Counted from the stretch's first letter, positions 11,901-23,333 are shown. The stretch is 64,000 bases of DNA from Anaspis maculata (GCA_949128115.1 OX421962.1:61669787-61733786), one strand, 5' to 3'. A program made the numbers and translations. Notes: a model not told the origin generated them from the letters alone.

Positions 11901-14900
11901 TTGATCATGCAGCTTTCAGAAAGGAAAGCTACTTTTTCCAAAGGTACAATTACTCTCGAGTTGCAAGCTAAAAACAAAAAAAAGGTCAAAATTTTAAGCC
12001 TTTCGGAGCTCCCCTGCGTCCGGCGCACCTCCTAGAGTCGGGGACTTTCAGTATGTTTACCTCCCAACTACCCCAAACTCATCCCTGAAGTCAAAAATTC
12101 TGCCCTCCTCCATGCACTCATAATCATTTATTGACTGGACTAGTTAACAAATCCAAATTACAGTTTTCATCCGTAGCAATTAGCATAATATTTTCATCAC
12201 GTTGAAAAAAGTGTTAACAATTTCTCGTTTGACAAAACAAAATACACTTTACATTTGCAATAACACAAATTGAATTTTGTATCGGGAAGCGGGGAAATTA
12301 TCCTCTTATGAAGAATTTACAAGAGAATAAACAATTGGAAAAATCAAAATCTCAATTTTTATTTGATAAAAAAATGGGTTGTTATTCAATTTTTCACGTA
12401 GGTAATTCGAATTTAGATCAGCCGATGTTCAGAATGTGAGAACGGTACTTGAAGTTCGAAGTGTAGGTAAGTCAACTCGTCAACAGTCCAGGAATATTGG
12501 AAGAGCTAAAAAGCTAGTTAGATAACAACCGCAATTGTCAACGACATGCTGCGGAGGGTAATGTGAAACTACAGAGCGATATGCATGTGCATATTGTAAA
12601 ACTAAGGACAAAATGGATGAAGACATTTATCCGGAATCATTTTCAAGTCCTAAATCTGTTGGGGAGCATTAGTGCGGAAGCATCCAGGTCCAGAAGCCTA
12701 ATTATTACCATTGTTTATTACCTATGTAGGTATCCAACTTTACCAGCCTCGTAATGTAATAAGATCCTTGAAATGAAAAGCTTCTGGACCTGGATGCCTC
12801 TGCACTGATGACCCTTCAACAAGAGGCGAAACATTCACAGGCACAATAAATCATTTCCACTGAAATTAGCAATTTACCGAAAAATTGCACCGAAAATTAC
12901 AAGCTTATGTGAACAGGCTCGGGAAAAAAAGATGCAACAATTTTGTGCTAATTTATGCAATACAAATTAAATGCCCTATTTGAATGAAACTTGACCCATC
13001 CTGATCCGGTTAGGCTTATGGGCTCTGATTTCCAACTCTGGTCAAACACTCGCAGCAACACGTTGATCCAAATAAGTGACAGGAGCTGCTGCGATTGTCG
13101 AATCGGTCTGAATGACATAGCTTGCCAAGTCAGGTCAGGAGTAGACCGATTGCGGTGTTTCTCGACTTGATTTGATATACTAATTATGAATTAGGCCGCG
13201 AGTGGACTAGTTGCGATGTTTTCTGACCTCATACCTGATTAAGCATAGGTACTAAATAATTTAGATCGATTCGAGAATCAAAGCCCTGGTGCTTGTTAGA
13301 AAAGTGTAAGATGCCATATACACTCAAAGATTTGGCCTGTATATCAAAACTCTTGCATTTAGCAATGGGGCTCTATACAGAATTGTTACATCATCCCCGA
13401 GATTACTTTAGACATGCAGAAATAAATAACAGTTGGATGTGGAACGAATGCATTAAAACTCTCCAGTTAAAATTCACAAGACAGTAAATATGTGCCAAAT
13501 CTAGTGAAACGCTCAATAACCCACCCGCATATGCACTGGCAAAGTTCCTTCGCATTCCCATAAATCCGAGCTGGGGATTCAAAAACTCAATCAGTAACAA
13601 AGCACGAACAAAGCTATAATAATTGATGATCTAAAATTTCCATTATATTGGCAAAACTGACTGAAGACGAAAACGCAAAAGTCAACACGACTTTTTCTGC
13701 CATGATTATTTTTCGACCCAACACCTTGACAAAAATTACCATCATCCGTTTGTTGAGATAATCTGCCAAGGTGTTGGAACGGTAATAATGAAATAATGAG
13801 CCCATGGGATAGGTAACCATACCTGCAAGCTGGACAAGCTGGACGTGTTGGTAGGTGGCGAGCAAAATCCATTATTTGGAGAATTGGCGAAGCTAAGCAA
13901 TCCCCGTGGAGAGTTGAGTCCCAGCAAGTCCGATATCGACGACACCGTCTCACCTGCCATGATATCAAAATTCAATTTTGAATACTTACAACAAGCAGAT
14001 AAAACTCAATATAAAAACACAAGTTAAAACTTTTAAAACACAAGTCAATCTTGATACAATCCGTTAGGTTGTGTTCTCTTCACTGTTTCCAGTCGGATTG
14101 TTGGCAAAGCCTTCTTTCTACGGGTTTTTTGACATTTGGTCGGGTGAAAAAATTAAGCACAGCACACTATGTTTTGTGCGCTATACCTGAGTGGCAATGA
14201 TAACGCCTGCTTGATGTTCCTATAAATCTTTGTTTTCTTTTACCCTAAAGACCACAAACGCAGCTCAAATCAACCAAATTTTTACATAATAATTATTAGC
14301 AGGTACATTACATTGCGTAACTTGACGTAACGTTCACAAAACTACTATCACGTCTCAGTTCCACGATAATAGGTACCTGCTTAGTTTTTTACGAAGACGT
14401 GGGTAATTTTAAACACCAGATTAATCTCCGGTTCCACCAAACTTTTATCAACGTGAAAACTTTTATCACTCTCATAGTAACTAAGCAACTGGCCATCCTA
14501 TTGGCTGGTGCATAGCAACTATCCAGCATGATAGATTTAATCTGCTCGTAAAATTTTGGTGAAACCGGAGGTGATTTCCGTTCAATCGATCAGTTGAGTA
14601 GGGAATAAGAATGTAGTAAAGGTAGGAGGGTCACCAGGGTGCCCTCTAGGCGCCTATACGTTGTTACCTTGGCCCACGGCTGTCTCTGATAAATTGCTAT
14701 CTCGGAAGACCATGAAATTTGAAATCTGGACTTGAAATAATGCGTTTAACTCGAATCGAATCGTAATCAATAGTTTGATTCGAATAAACAATCGTATGAA
14801 ATGAATCGATGCATCGAGAAGAATCGATCTTAGTCATTCAGTTCGGCGGGGGAACTTATTTAGGTTTGTGGTGTCAATAGATGATGCACCTGGCAAAAAA

Positions 14901-17900
14901 ATTTCAAAATAATAATAATGATGACAATAATCAATGATTTTTCATCGATAGTCGACACAAATGACCAAAAAATTAACGGCTTTTTGGCATTAACGAGTGT
15001 TGTCGCGTGCGTAATAATCGAAACAACAATCACATTAGTTTGAATCGATTCACTAAATAATCGTATAAGTACCTACAGTTGAATCGATTCAACTTTTCAG
15101 ATGCATCATTTCCATTGAATCGATTCAAGTATGAATCGAATCGAAGTTGGACATCCCTAAGCTAGTAGCTGTACCTAAGCTGATGCCTCAAAGCTTACGT
15201 CATAAAAGGTACATGATTTCAACCCCAAAGGTCTAATGTGCCCTGATAAGGTTGTTTAGAATTTCCTTGTCTAACATACCTATGTCAGACCGAGGGCTTT
15301 AGACTGATATAAGCTTGTCAATTTTCGAAAAAGGGCCAAAATTTACGTCACATGTGTACATGAATGCAACCAACGGGCTTTTGTATGGGAACATCCCCTT
15401 AATCGACTATCGAGTAAGACAAAATTTTTGGGGACAAGTTTCAAAGACATTTTCAAAAAGGGCCAAAATTAAAATTACCCCTTCCTGGAGACCTCCCCTT
15501 AGACATAATTTTAAACAAAAATTTTCAATTGCAGGTTTCGCTTACAGGGTGCAACATCGAAACATTTTTCTCAAATCGGACACCTGTATTTCAACACTGA
15601 AATCGATTCAGCTTTTCATCCTGATTACAAATACATACAGGGTGTTCCAGTGACCTTGCATAAAATTTCGGGAGGTGATTCCTTTCAAAAAAATAAGTCA
15701 AAAAGTAAGAGTAACATTTTTTCCTAAATTGTTTCCTAAGGGAGCTACAGCCCCTCCTCAAAGGTACGAAGTGAAACAGAGTTTTTAATTATTTGCTCAA
15801 GAACCGTCAAGAGGAACAACTTCAAATTTGGTGTAGGAAGGCTCCTCAACAATGCAAATGTAGGTAGGTATATGCAAAATTTCAAACACATCTGATCAGT
15901 GATGGCGGCGAAGTTGGAGGGGGTTGGGGTAGGTTGAACTGTCAGAAAAAAATGTCTGCAATCCGTTTGTATTTTTGTTTGCACATTTGGATAAACTTGT
16001 TCAAGACTAAACTTTTATGCCCCCCCCCTGCATTTTTCCTGTAGCACTGTTCACGAGTAAAAGTGGAACAAGTGAGTATGCCTTCACGTGCGTGAGTCTC
16101 AGTAGCGCAATTTCTTAAAGAGGCATTATGAATCTGAAGAAATTTGATTGAAGGAGAAACATCATTCTTTGCCCACTCTCTTCAGTCAAAACTCATAGTG
16201 ATTTTTTGTTATCAGAATGGAGTACTTGTCAATGAAACAGATTTGAATGGAAATTCTTTCAATCATCAATATTTTTTTGTTTGGAGGCGGAAGCTAGGAG
16301 CAGCCACTAATCAACAGTAGCCTATTCTTTCCCATTTTTAGTCGGCTATCCATATAGCGAAAGAATTAGATCGTTATGTCTTCGGGTTTATGTTTTTCAT
16401 TCATCTCTTACTTTGAGGGCAGCGTGTGGGGGCGGCAGCATTCGGCAAAGTAACTGTTGCACAGTTTTAGTTGGGGGTTCTCGAATGTGTAAGCAAATAT
16501 GACAAATCAGTGAAAATTATGAAAGTTGCATTGCACAGTTTGAGCTGGGAGTTTATCTATGTTTGAGGTAACATTAACATCCAAATCAGTGAAAATTGTT
16601 GGAAGTTGCACTTTTTTCTATTGGGGGCGGAAGCTGGAGGCGGCGGTTAATCAAAAGCGGCCTATCTTTTTCCATTTTCAGTAAGCTATCTATACAGGGT
16701 GTTTCAGGGATGATAACAAAAAATTCAACTGTGGGTAGATCTCGTCAAAATATGACGAAAACCTATATACCATTTTGCAAAGTTCGGCCTAATGACGAAG
16801 ATACAGCCTCCCAAAGTTCACTTTTTTCGGATTTCAAAAATTTGGAACTCAGGAACATTTCGACAAATTCAGCTTTTATTAAGCAACAGCTGGTTTGTCA
16901 TAATTATCTATCAACCTGTCAAATTTGGAAAGAATCCAACCAGTGGTGTGGGAGTTATGAGGGTCGATAATTTAGAAGCATCCGAAGAAAAGTTGACTTA
17001 AGGTGACCCCTCATAACTTCTACGCCACTGATTGGATTCTTTCCAAATTTGACAGGTTGATAGATAATTTTGACAAACCAGCTTATGCCACATTGAAGCT
17101 AAATTTGTCGGAACGTTTCTGGGTTACAAATTTTTGAAATCCGAAAAAAGTGAACTTTGGACGGCTGTATCCTTGTCATTAGGCCGAACTTTACAAAATG
17201 GTATATAGGTTTTCGTCATATTTTGACAAGATCTACCCACAGTTAATTTTTTTGCTATCATCCCTGAAACAGTCTGTGTAGCGAAAGAATTAGATCGCTA
17301 TGTCTCCAGGTTTATGTTTTACATTTATCTCTTGCTTTGGGGGCGGCGTGTGGGAGCGGCAGAGTTTGACAAAGAAATTCTTGCACAGTTTGAGTTGACA
17401 GTTTCTGAATGTTTGAGGTAACATCAATATCTGAATCAGTCTAAATTGTTGAAAGTTGCACTTTTTTTTTGGGGGGGGCGGAAGCTGGAGGCGGCGCCAT
17501 ATCACAAGTAGCCTACCCTTTCCCATTTTTAGTCAGCTATCTATATAACAAAAGACTTGGATCGTTATGTCTTCGGGTTCATGTTTTTCATTCATCTCTT
17601 ACTTTGGGGGCGGCGTGTGGGAGCGGCAGCGTTCGGCTAAGCAAATGTTGCACAATTTGAGTTGGCAGTTTCTAAATGTTTGAGAGAATATCTCAATCAG
17701 TAAAATTGTAAAAGTTGCACTATTTGTCGTTTGGGGGCGGAATCTGGAGGCGGCGACTAACCAAAAGTATAGCCTATCCTTTTCCATTTTTAGTCAGCTG
17801 TTCATATACCGAAAAAATTAGATTGCTATGTCTTCGAGTTTATGTTTTTTATTTTAATGTGATTGGGGGCGGTTTTTAGCAAAGGAACGTGTCGAATAAT

Positions 17901-20900
17901 GGGTGGTTAACCGACCCCAACCCCCAACTCCACTGATGATGGTAGAATTTGTTCTAAATCTCACACGTGTTTTATTTGCACTGTGCTAAATCTGTCAAAA
18001 AAAAAAAAAAGAAACAAAAACCAAACAAATCTGACCAGTGGGGTTGAAATAAGGGGTTAAGTTGAATTGCTAGAAAAAAGTTTACGTTCCGGTCGTATTT
18101 TTGTTTGCACATTGAATTAGTCTCCTACTTTCATTTACACATTAGATAGGTACCTACTTATAACTTTCTGACAAAAAATGAAAAACCGCATGGTTGTCGC
18201 ACGTTCCTGGTTTTTTCATTTTTACTCGAACATAAATCCGAAGACATAGCGATCTAATTCTTTCGAATTATAAACAGCTGACTAAAAATGTGAAAGGATA
18301 GGCTACTTTTGGTTAGTCGCCGCCCCCAGATTCCGCCCCCAAACGACAAAAAGTGCAACTTCCACAATTGTTACTGATTGAGATGTTCCCTCAAACAGTT
18401 AGAAGCTGTCAACTCAAATTGTGCAACATTTGCTTAGCCGAATGCTGCCGCTCCCATACGCCGCCCCCAAAGTAAGAGAAAAAACATGATCCCGAAGACA
18501 TAGCGATCTAAGTCTTTCGCTGTATGGATAGTTGACTGAAAATGGGAAAGGATAGGCTACTTTTGATATGGCGCCGCCTCCAGCTTCCGCCCCCAAAAGA
18601 AAAAAAGTGCAACTTTTCAAACATTTAGAAACTCTCAACTCAAACTGTGCAAGAATTTCTTTACCAAACTCTGCCGCTCCCACACGCCGCCCCTAAAGTA
18701 AAAAATAAATGTAAAACATAAACCTGAAGACATAGCGATCTAATTCTTTTGCTATATAGGTAGATAGCTGACTGAAAATGGGAAAAGATAGGCCACTTTT
18801 AGATAAGATAGGTTACTTTGCCGAATGCTGCCGCCCCCAAACGCTGCCCTCAAAGTAAGAGATAAATGAAAAACATAAACCCGAAGAGATAACGATCTAA
18901 TTCTTTCGCTATATGGATAGCCGACTAAAAATTGGAAAGAATAGGCTCCTGCTGATTAGTCGCCGCTCTCATCTCCCGCCCCTAAACAAAAAATATTGAT
19001 GATTGAAAGAATTTTCATTCAAATCTATTTCATTGGCAAGTACCCTATTCTGATAACAAAATATCACAATGAGTTTCGACTGAAGAGAGTGGGAAAAATG
19101 GTGTTTCTCCTTCAACCAAATTTCTTTACATTCACAATATGCCTCTTTAAGAGAATGCGCTACTGAGACTCACGCACGTGAAGGCATACTCACTTGTTTT
19201 TTTTGCGCGCAATCGTACCTTATGTAAATGTAAGTACCTACCTAGGTATTTTATTAGGACTATCACTATCCCTAGATGACGATTTCCTTGAGTGGTCATA
19301 GATCTGTGACGTCAGAAATTTCTGGTGACCTCTTAAAAATTAGGCATGTTTCTTTTAGAATTTTTGCTTTTCGGGCCCACCAACCAACGAGAATGTAAAG
19401 TATTGTCAATGCGCTTGAATCTGAGTTACAATTGACGCTTTCTGTAATACAATTGAGAATAATTGACTAATCTCTCGACTAATCTAAATACTTAAAAATA
19501 ATTTACATCAACTGAATCACAATTGACCTTATCTGAATTACAACTGAACTTTTCTGAAGTACATTTTATGTTTTCTAAATTACAACGGAAAAACCTGAAT
19601 TGCAAATGACGCTTTCTAAAAAACCTACAATTGACAAAACCGATTTACAATTGACGCTTTCTGAAAATTAATTGACTTATCTGAATTACATCTATAAAAG
19701 GTGTAGATTCGATTCAACAAGCGCATTATGTTAAATTCAAATGTTAAACATGGCCACCCGATATGACAATTTATCTAAAACGACGTGTACTTACATACCT
19801 ACAGGGTGATTCAGGAACACCCTGCCAAACGAAAATCTTAGATTCCTTGACTCAAATGATGAGGACTCGTGCCACTTTTTCCCGACCTAATTCGTACCGT
19901 TGCAGAGTTTCAAAGTTGACTAGTAACGAACAGTTTTTAATTTATACCTCAAGAACAATTTGAACTAGCTTGTTCAAACTTAGGTTGCTACTTACACGGT
20001 ATACGTCACATGCATTGCCGGAGTTTCAGTAAAATTGAACCAGTGGCGTAGAATAAAGGAAGGATTTTATGTATTTTTATCTTGGAAATAAGTACAACAT
20101 TTTTGTTGTCTAATAATTTTTGACCAAATTCAGCCATTCCAAGGAATGTTTCATTCTAAACATATCATTAATTGAGTTCAACTTTTTTGTAAAGTTCGCC
20201 GTTCCTAAATACCTAAGTACCTAAATGGCCAAAAACGAAATCAGTGTCATGCCATCTCGAAAACGAAATCAGTGTCATGCCATCTCCGTTGACGCTGATA
20301 TGATGTTCCAGACAAAATGAGATTCCTCTTTTGGAAAATTTGGTCAGTAAACATCAGTGGTAGCGCGGTTTCCAAAAAAAAATCTCATTTTTTATAAAAT
20401 GACATGCCCACCCTCAACTTACAATCAAGGTTTTTTAAAAAATTGACACCGTACTGAAATGTGTAAATCGTGTTATATTGAATGGAACAAAACTGTTTGA
20501 TTCTACCTCATTTCGTTTTCGAGATATCGCCTTGTGAATTTTTCGAATTATTCTCGTAGAGGAACAACGAGAATGGGATTGTTGCCATGGAACTTGTGAT
20601 GCAAGAGATGGTTACTGACTTACTGATGCATTACTTGAGTCACCCTGTGTTAGTAAATGTGATTTGTATCGCCGTCACCTACCCCGTTTAGCCCGACCTC
20701 AAAAAGGTCTAGGCGATAACCAGGAGGTAGCACCATTAGGGGTCGGGGAGGTCTAATTCCGTAATGTGACGGTTTGTTACTGCAGATTATGCATTTTCGC
20801 CAAATAAGGAAAGCTGCATGGTCCAAGAGAGAAACGGAATAAAAAAACTCACATTTCACGAAAAATGACGTCATTTCCTCAAAAATCAAAATATCAATAA

Positions 20901-22337
20901 AAATCAAAAACTGTTTCGAGATATTGATGCCGGCTTCCCAAATATGACTGTAGAAAAAGTCTGGAATTTTTTTTGCAAAAGTTGACCATGGTTTAAAAGT
21001 GACCACTTTGGCACATCTTCCGTTTTTAATATACAGTATCCAGTCATCAACTCATCACCCGGCCTGACATAGCGCCCTGTAGCCAAATAAATGCCTTTTC
21101 AGACATAATTTATTTTCAAAATCGGTTACCCTTTTCTCCGAGATACACCCACTCAAAGTGAGACAAAATTTCGGGGTGGACCACTTCATCTGTTGATGTG
21201 TTTAGTCACCGACAGTTTGCAAACTGTAAGAAATGAGCATGCCTCACATCGGAATTCGGATCAGTTTGTCTGGCTGCTGCTCGTTGATGGAACAGCAAAC
21301 CGTCAATCATGGCTATTATTGGCTAGGTACTTAATTTTCTATCGTTTGGCAGTTTGCAGCTGGAAATTAGCCGTATTTTATAAATTATGAATGAATAATG
21401 GCCGCTTTCATAAGACGGGAGCAGCTACCGCTACGCTCCTTCGGAACTGTTGGCGTCTTACGAACGCATTGTTAGAAGTAGCGGTGGCTGGCGGTGACAC
21501 ATCCAGCGCCGCGTCAAGAATAGCCTAAAATATAATCTGGTCTTGGAGAAATTCACCCAGTGCTATAGCTCGATGGTCTATATTTAACAAGCGATTCACA
21601 TTAGCTGAGAAAAAACTTATAATCTTCAAAAATTCAAAACAGCACGCAAGGTAAACAGCACCGAACAACACTCTTGAACCCATAAAATGTCAGAATGGCA
21701 CTTGCGAACATCAAAATTTAACGTTTCTCTCATTCTTCCACCTCCCACTCCTATCGCTCACTATGCTACCAAAATGTAGCGAACTTCCGAGCCGCTACAA
21801 AACATGGCCGTCCGCTCCGAGCGGAGCGGAAAAGTAGCGCACCGTTCACAGGACAAATCGGTAACAGTTCCACAACTGTTGTGACTTATGAATGCGGCCA
21901 ATGAAACCACTAATCTAACCTATATCATTTGTAAACAATGACCAGAGAAGGCTCGATGCCAAATAAATGTATTCCACTGCGCAAGCCCGGACGAGAAGTT
22001 TCCGTAAAATCCGCAAACTTTTCCGACGGTACCGAAAACCGAAACCAGTTTGAGCCGCTGATGGAACCTTCCCTACGCGTTTTTAACCGACCGACAAGCC
22101 AAACTGTTAAAGCCTGAGATCCTTTGACTTCCTTAGACAATAAATCACCTTTTCATTCTCGTTTATTATTGTTCCCATTTTTCCTTTTCATAGTTATCAA
22201 AAATTTAGATTTAAAAATTTCTTACCTTCCGAGTCCATTAGAAGATCATGTTGGTCTAGCAACGAATTTATTGAATGGCGTTGAAGTACATCACTTGACA
22301 ACTCTTGAGTTTCCCCATCGAAGGAATGTGATGATAC
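359..22337 (-). CDS. orb: Orb/CPEB1-type cytoplasmic polyadenylation element-binding protein (10 exons, 5' end missing)
   Basis: This gene encodes an RNA-binding regulator of cytoplasmic polyadenylation and translation, acting on UUUUAU-type elements in mRNA 3' UTRs, typically in germline and neurons (family knowledge). Exons in transcription order: 22226-22337, 13823-13953, 13521-13570, 2832-2961, 2571-2738, 2406-2505, 1077-1402, 819-984, 629-756, 359-574. Together they make 1,527 nt, or 508 codons plus stop, with every junction in phase and no internal stop. RRM1 carries [11 protein letters not shown] and [12 protein letters not shown]2 carries [18 protein letters not shown] and [11 protein letters not shown], and a C-terminal Cys/His zinc domain starts at [15 protein letters not shown]. 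The [11 protein letters not shown] linker and the VEWPGKD segment place it in the CPEB1/Orb subfamily rather than CPEB2-4. No initiator exon is recognised, so the start lies upstream of 22337, perhaps beyond the window. The two long introns are packed with nested repeats. Confidence 0.93.
1706..2003. repeat. Foldback repeat in orb intron
   Basis: About 105-130 bp near 1706-1812 (tagcgatgcacccacaagt, tggagtggaaattgctg) recurs in reverse complement near 1875-2003 (cagcaatttccactcta, cacttgtgggtgcaatg). The inverted pair sits wholly inside the 1,003-bp intron and would form a hairpin in pre-mRNA. The rest of that intron shows nothing recognisable. Confidence 0.75.
3190..3325. mobile_element. MITE family M1, copy 1
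   Basis: The ends are inverted repeats (aatctacctttcccatg against gtgggaaaggtggatt) and the interior holds cccgctagtacc and ggctactacagacc. Two further copies are at 22489-22626 and 63144-63286. It encodes no protein and lies in the 10.6-kb orb intron. Confidence 0.8.
4904..5351. repeat. Inverted-repeat element with gggtgctttccacctag ends
   Basis: The 17-bp sequence gggtgctttccacctag at 4904-4920 is repeated exactly in reverse complement at 5335-5351. Related internal copies (ggtgctttccatctac near 4969, ggtgctttccatctagg at 5272) suggest either one MITE or several short ones packed together. Target duplications were not resolved. Confidence 0.65.
5446..6386 (+). pseudogene. Decayed gene of a repetitive insect family (QAEDDAD / GEDVDL / [11 protein letters not shown] / Cys-rich tail)
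   Basis: The fragments in order are: [18 protein letters not shown] and [15 protein letters not shown] (from 5446), [18 protein letters not shown] after a frameshift (about 5696), a [12 protein letters not shown] stretch, LPPIEGA (about 5960), [11 protein letters not shown] (about 6120) and a Cys-rich tail [14 protein letters not shown] (from 6201). From memory this order matches a large, uncharacterised, transposon-like family in insect genomes with a nuclease-like core and a zinc-binding tail. At least three frameshifts and stops break it. It lies inside an orb intron on the opposite strand. Function is unknown; mobile-element origin is inferred from family behaviour. Confidence 0.6.
6803..9104. 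repeat. 2.3-kb palindrome nested in the 5.4-kb complex
   Basis: Left-arm taccgcaaatgaattagac and right-arm gtctaattcatttgcggta are reverse complements. Matching continues inward through the gaaaaaaagatggcgacga segment to a loop near 7950. No coding content is recognised. Confidence 0.85.
9276..11400. repeat. 2.1-kb palindrome nested in the 5.4-kb complex
   Basis: The arms run about 9276-10315 and 10457-11400. Diagnostic pairs are ccatgtctgcata near 11266 against gcagacatgg near 9399, and ctcacgggatgaaaagttgg near 10476 against its complement near 10278. The left arm is interrupted at 9474-9571 by an M3 MITE fragment that the right arm lacks. A short inverted-repeat segment (9110-9275) joins it to the neighbouring palindrome. 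Confidence 0.85.
9474..9571. mobile_element. MITE family M3, one-ended copy
   Basis: It matches the right two-thirds of the M3 element at 23468-23597 (gctgtgattggtcagctgctg ... gcgacgcgaacaaaccta) but lacks the left terminus. It is present in only one arm of the surrounding palindrome. Confidence 0.75.
11776..13520. other. Intronic sequence with one short inverted repeat
   Basis: This is orb intron. The only structure I see is a pair of 27-bp arms around catccaggtccagaagc: 12671-12697 and its complement 12780-12806. No coding exon is supported. Two weak direct copies of a gaccgattgcggtgtttc-like sequence occur near 13145-13240. Confidence 0.5.
13521..13570 (-). CDS. orb: orb candidate 50-nt small exon
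   Basis: The flanking exons end in phase 0 and begin needing two bases, so a 3n+2 exon must lie between them. Here a strong acceptor (a pyrimidine-rich stretch ending in ccccag) opens a frame beginning [17 protein letters not shown]. The donor GTGG|gttatt gives exactly 50 nt and joins in frame to TDSCGSNSP of exon 2832-2961. The donor is weak, and a better-looking alternative 4 nt earlier (GCGG|gtgggt) would break the frame. Phase logic supports this exon, but no transcript is available. Confidence 0.6.
13823..13953 (-). CDS. orb: orb N-terminal exon ([15 protein letters not shown] segment)
   Basis: This is a 131-nt exon with an AG acceptor (atggcag) and a GT donor (gtatgg). Joining it to exon 22226-22337 is phase-perfect: the G left over there plus GT here makes Gly, giving [15 protein letters not shown]. 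The polypyrimidine tract is weak, and an ATG sits 6 nt upstream of the acceptor, so an alternative start here is possible. Composition (Ser, Leu, Asn, Pro) matches the low-complexity N-terminal half of Orb proteins. Confidence 0.78.
14426..14570. mobile_element. Short MITE with CTCCGGTTCCACCAAA ends
   Basis: Ends ctccggttccaccaaac and ttttggtgaaaccggag are inverted repeats 145 bp apart, with no coding content. Similar gttccacc/ggtggaac ends occur at 58505-58740. A target duplication is not clear. Confidence 0.7.
14745..15165. repeat. AATCGATTC-rich degenerate repeat
   Basis: Many copies of aatcgattc and tcgaatcga are scattered over about 420 bp, including gaatcgattcaacttttc and tgaatcgaatcgaag. 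Unit length is irregular. No gene is visible and origin is unknown. Confidence 0.5.
16069..19196. repeat. 3.1-kb palindrome built from inverted arrays of a ~265-bp unit
   Basis: The outer ends caagtgagtatgccttcacg (16069) and its complement (ending 19196) are followed by about 240 bp of matching arm. Inside, a unit containing gaaagaattagatcg, tatgtcttcgggttta and gggggcggcgtgtggg repeats about every 265 bp in one orientation (16340-17900) and then inverted (18190-19000). A separate palindrome is inserted at 16695-17276. It lies in the 8.3-kb orb intron. Confidence 0.85.
16695..17276. mobile_element. 582-bp palindromic element with CAGGGTG-type end, nested
   Basis: It begins cagggtgtttcagggatgat and ends atcatccctgaaacagtctg; the arms meet near 16985. 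It interrupts one 265-bp unit between agctatctata and tgtagcgaaagaattag. Uninterrupted units read ctatatagcgaaag, which supports insertion at TA. Confidence 0.8.
19423..19692. repeat. Degenerate minisatellite (tctgaattacaattgacgc)
   Basis: About ten imperfect copies of a roughly 22-bp motif containing acaattgac and ctgaattac occur in tandem. Copies vary in length and sequence. Confidence 0.6.
19801..20649. mobile_element. Possible element bounded by CAGGGTGATTCA and TGAGTCACCCTG
   Basis: Left acagggtgattcagg and right cttgagtcaccctgtgt are inverted, and the body carries ccagtggcgtag near 20040. The interior is not palindromic. A perfect 29-bp tandem pair (cgaaatcagtgtcatgccat core) lies at about 20229-20286. 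Confidence 0.45.
21399..21900. mobile_element. ~500-bp MITE with TGGCCGCTTTCATAAG ends
   Basis: Left tggccgctttcataag and right cttatgaatgcggcca form 16-bp inverted repeats with one mismatch. The interior is GC-richer than its surroundings (gctccgagcggagcgg) and has no frame I recognise. Flanks atgaataa and atgaaacc are partly alike, so an 8-bp duplication is possible but not proven. Confidence 0.7.
22226..22337 (-). CDS. orb: orb most 5' exon recognised in the window
   Basis: This 112-nt exon has a clean acceptor (gttttccag) and donor (gtaagaa). Only one frame is open and it encodes a Ser/Asp/Leu-rich stretch starting [16 protein letters not shown]. It begins in phase 0 and leaves one base, which joins in frame to exon 13823-13953 across an 8.3-kb intron. 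I saw no initiator exon upstream. Assignment to orb rests on splice phase and composition rather than a named domain. Confidence 0.7.
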
Positions 22338-22488
22338 CTGGAAAACGAAATCACATTGCGTAAGTGGGTCCCAAAAAAATTCAAATATCAACTTCATCAG
22401 AGAAAGCAAATAGGGCATATGGAGAGACGAAGAGGAAAAAATGGAAAAAACAATACCGCATGAAACAGACTAGAAGACCACATAAGAC

Positions 22489-22626
22489 AATCCACCTTTC
22501 CCAAGGGAGTTTCGCGCATACCTGTGTACCCAGAACTAGAGGTCTGTATAGTAGCCGTTTGTACTAGCGGGAGTATGCGCTCACAGGAATGCGCGCAAGT
22601 GATTTCCATCATGGGAAATGTGGATT
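22489..22626. mobile_element. MITE family M1, copy 2
   Basis: Ends aatccacctttcccaag and atgggaaatgtggatt are inverted. The body is in the opposite orientation to copy 1 (ggtctgtatagtagcc, gtactagcgggag). It lies 151 bp upstream, in the sense of the gene, of the most 5' orb exon. Confidence 0.8.
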
Positions 22627-23333
22627 GCAGGAGTCGACCTGAGAGGAGATCCCTAAAAAAAAGTCGTCGCTGGCCAAAACATTTGCAGCTAAAAAGTGGT
22701 CATCTTTGGAAACTCTTATTGTTATTCTGTAGATCATGGTAGGTAGGTTGGGAAATTACTTCTACCATCAAAATGCGAAACAGAATCTGAAATTCTCAGG
22801 CGTTCCCGAGGTCGTTTCCAATTATTTATAGGGGTGATTTAGGTGATACCGTGAGGAAGTTGTACAAAAGTCAATGAGCTCGCACAGGGTCATCTTTTGA
22901 ATTTGAATTGTGTTACTACAGGTACAGCTACTAGCTCCAGCTACTAGCTACTAGGTACAGTGTGCAGTTTCAGAGCACGGAATGTCGTACACCTGTCATT
23001 TCTGATGTTCAAAAAACCTCTCTCTATCTAAGCTTTATTTCTACTCCGGATAAGCAGTGGAAAAAGTTATCCATAGCCAAGGCTGAAGATAGAATTTGCC
23101 AAAGTATGTTTTAGATGTCTCCCTCGATATAAAAATTCCCCTGTTTTTGCTCGAAGAAATATTCATTAGGAATCGGGAGTCATTGAAGGTGGATAGTTTT
23201 CAAATGATCACCCGGTATATACCTCCAACCGGTTTTTTTGAATAAAAGAAAATGAGAAAGGTGTACGATATTTCGCGTTCTTGACTGTACTTATTCTACT
23301 CATCTACCTACTTGGTACTTTGCAATCGAGGTA

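Noticed and set aside
21925..22140. 71-codon minus-strand frame next to an orb exon
   Set aside because: Splicing from the orb donor at 22225 into it gives a stop within about 20 codons, while skipping to 13823-13953 is phase-perfect.
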